DNA from: Rhodocyclales bacterium
Lineage (GTDB): Bacteria; Pseudomonadota; Gammaproteobacteria; Burkholderiales; Rhodocyclaceae
Assembly: GCA_028292505.1 (NCBI GenBank)
Contig: JAQGMF010000033.1
Location: 1-64,000 of the forward strand
Length of the DNA stretch: 64,000 bases
Direction: 5' to 3'
This document shows positions 63,374 to 64,000 of this stretch, in pieces. Positions within the stretch are counted from its first letter, which is position 1, and every line of letters starts with the position of its first letter. The notes beneath the pieces were generated by a model. That model was not told where the DNA came from, searched no databases, and was given only the letters and a program-made list of their open reading frames with translations. The translations under genes and the position numbers were made by a program.

Positions 63374-64000
63374 GATCCAGCCGTTGCTGCATGCTGGGCT
63401 CGCGGGTTTCGCGGTCATCGTCGCGATTGGCTTCATTACCTGGCTGATCAGCCTTGCCTGCAAGGACGTCAGCATCGTCGACCGCGTCTGGCCGATCTTC
63501 ATGCTGGCAGCGGGGCTGACCTACGCATGCAGCCTCGGCGCAAGTAGTTCCCGTGCGGTCGTTACGCTGACGCTTGCCGCGATCTGGGACTTGCGTCTGT
63601 CCGGCTACATCACCTGGCGCAACTGGGGCGGCGAGGAAGATCGTCGCTATCAGGAAATTCGCGCGCGCAATCAGCCGAACTTTGCCTTCAAGAGCCTGTA
63701 CCTAATCTTTGCCTTGCAGGCCATGCTTGCATGGATCATCGCTGCGCCGCTTCTCATCGCCGTCGCCGGAAAAAATACGTTAGGCTGGCTGGATGCAATT
63801 GGCATGTTTGTGGCGGCGTTCGGCATCGCCTTCGAGGGCATCGCCGATACACAGATGGCGCGCTTCAAATCACGGCCCGAGAACAAGGGCGTCGTCATGG
63901 ATCGCGGCCTGTGGCGTTACACACGGCATCCCAACTACTTCGGCGAGAGTTGCACGTGGTGGGGTTTCTTTCTCGTTGCGCTAGGCGCGGGTGGTGGCTG
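63366..64000 (+). CDS. DUF1295 family membrane enzyme (steroid 5-alpha-reductase-like), incomplete
   Basis: About 211 residues are visible before the window ends. Membrane helices and the family motifs [28 protein letters not shown] and [13 protein letters not shown] are present; the last resembles the NADPH-binding end of steroid 5-alpha-reductases and isoprenyl-cysteine methyltransferases. A GTG at 63366 with GAGGA 8 bases upstream is the likely start, overlapping the DUF2878 stop; an ATG at 63351 is an alternative. Confidence 0.85.
   Translation, partial: MSEIQPLLHAGLAGFAVIVAIGFITWLISLACKDVSIVDRVWPIFMLAAGLTYACSLGASSSRAVVTLTLAAIWDLRLSGYITWRNWGGEEDRRYQEIRARNQPNFAFKSLYLIFALQAMLAWIIAAPLLIAVAGKNTLGWLDAIGMFVAAFGIAFEGIADTQMARFKSRPENKGVVMDRGLWRYTRHPNYFGESCTWWGFFLVALGAGGG

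Overview
The window is typical of a GC-rich, flagellated betaproteobacterium (Burkholderiales or Nitrosomonadales type). The main evidence is the gene order hemH / hrcA / nadK / recN, a complete urea-uptake and urease locus of betaproteobacterial layout, and polar-flagellum-style genes with a Maf glycosyltransferase beside flagellin. No rRNA, tRNA, CRISPR array, transposase or phage module was seen. Genes are dense and intergenic space is short, but several families of palindromic repeats fill much of it.

Layout. 1-9112: the 5' end of flagellin (minus strand, with a sigma-28-like promoter), then a plus-strand flagellin-glycosylation operon (maf, pseB, pseC, aldo/keto reductase, SpsF-like nucleotidyltransferase, class-III aminotransferase, pseG). 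9272-27597: mostly housekeeping and accessory genes. These are an FtsH-type protease paralogue, a Fpg/Nei DNA glycosylase, a PAQR membrane protein, a YbhB protein, methyltransferases, YhhQ, a FAD oxidoreductase, a degenerate HD-GYP protein, YaiI, ArfB, an SRPBCC-Hsp20 fusion, an ABC exporter and small membrane proteins. 28106-29152: pseI, detached from the rest of the pseudaminate genes. 29382-39534: hemH with a coupled holin-like gene, hrcA, nadK, recN, a PhoD phosphatase flanked by a second recN tail, and a metallophosphoesterase. 39723-44093: hrpA, carrying two repeat elements in frame. 44251-48716: flgK, flgL and small genes. 48795-61494: a minus-strand urea regulon, transcribed urtABCDE, ureD, ureA, ureJ, ureB, ureC, ureE, an unknown membrane protein, ureF, ureG. 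61707-64000: a cfa-like methyltransferase, DUF2878 and DUF1295 operon that runs off the end.

How the genes work together. PseB, PseC, PseG and PseI give most of the route from UDP-GlcNAc to a pseudaminic-type nonulosonic acid, and Maf is the probable transferase to flagellin. PseH and a canonical PseF are not in the window. The SpsF-like enzyme may do the activation step, while the reductase and class-III aminotransferase suggest a modified sugar. The urt/ure block imports urea, hydrolyses it and matures the nickel enzyme.

Most unusual points: the repeat-derived in-frame insertions in hrpA, the diverged recN tail on the far side of phoD, an AT-richer membrane gene coupled at both ends inside the urease operon, the SRPBCC-Hsp20 fusion, an HD-GYP protein lacking its HD pair, and a long hairpin repeat whose two copies both begin at the stop codon of the preceding gene.
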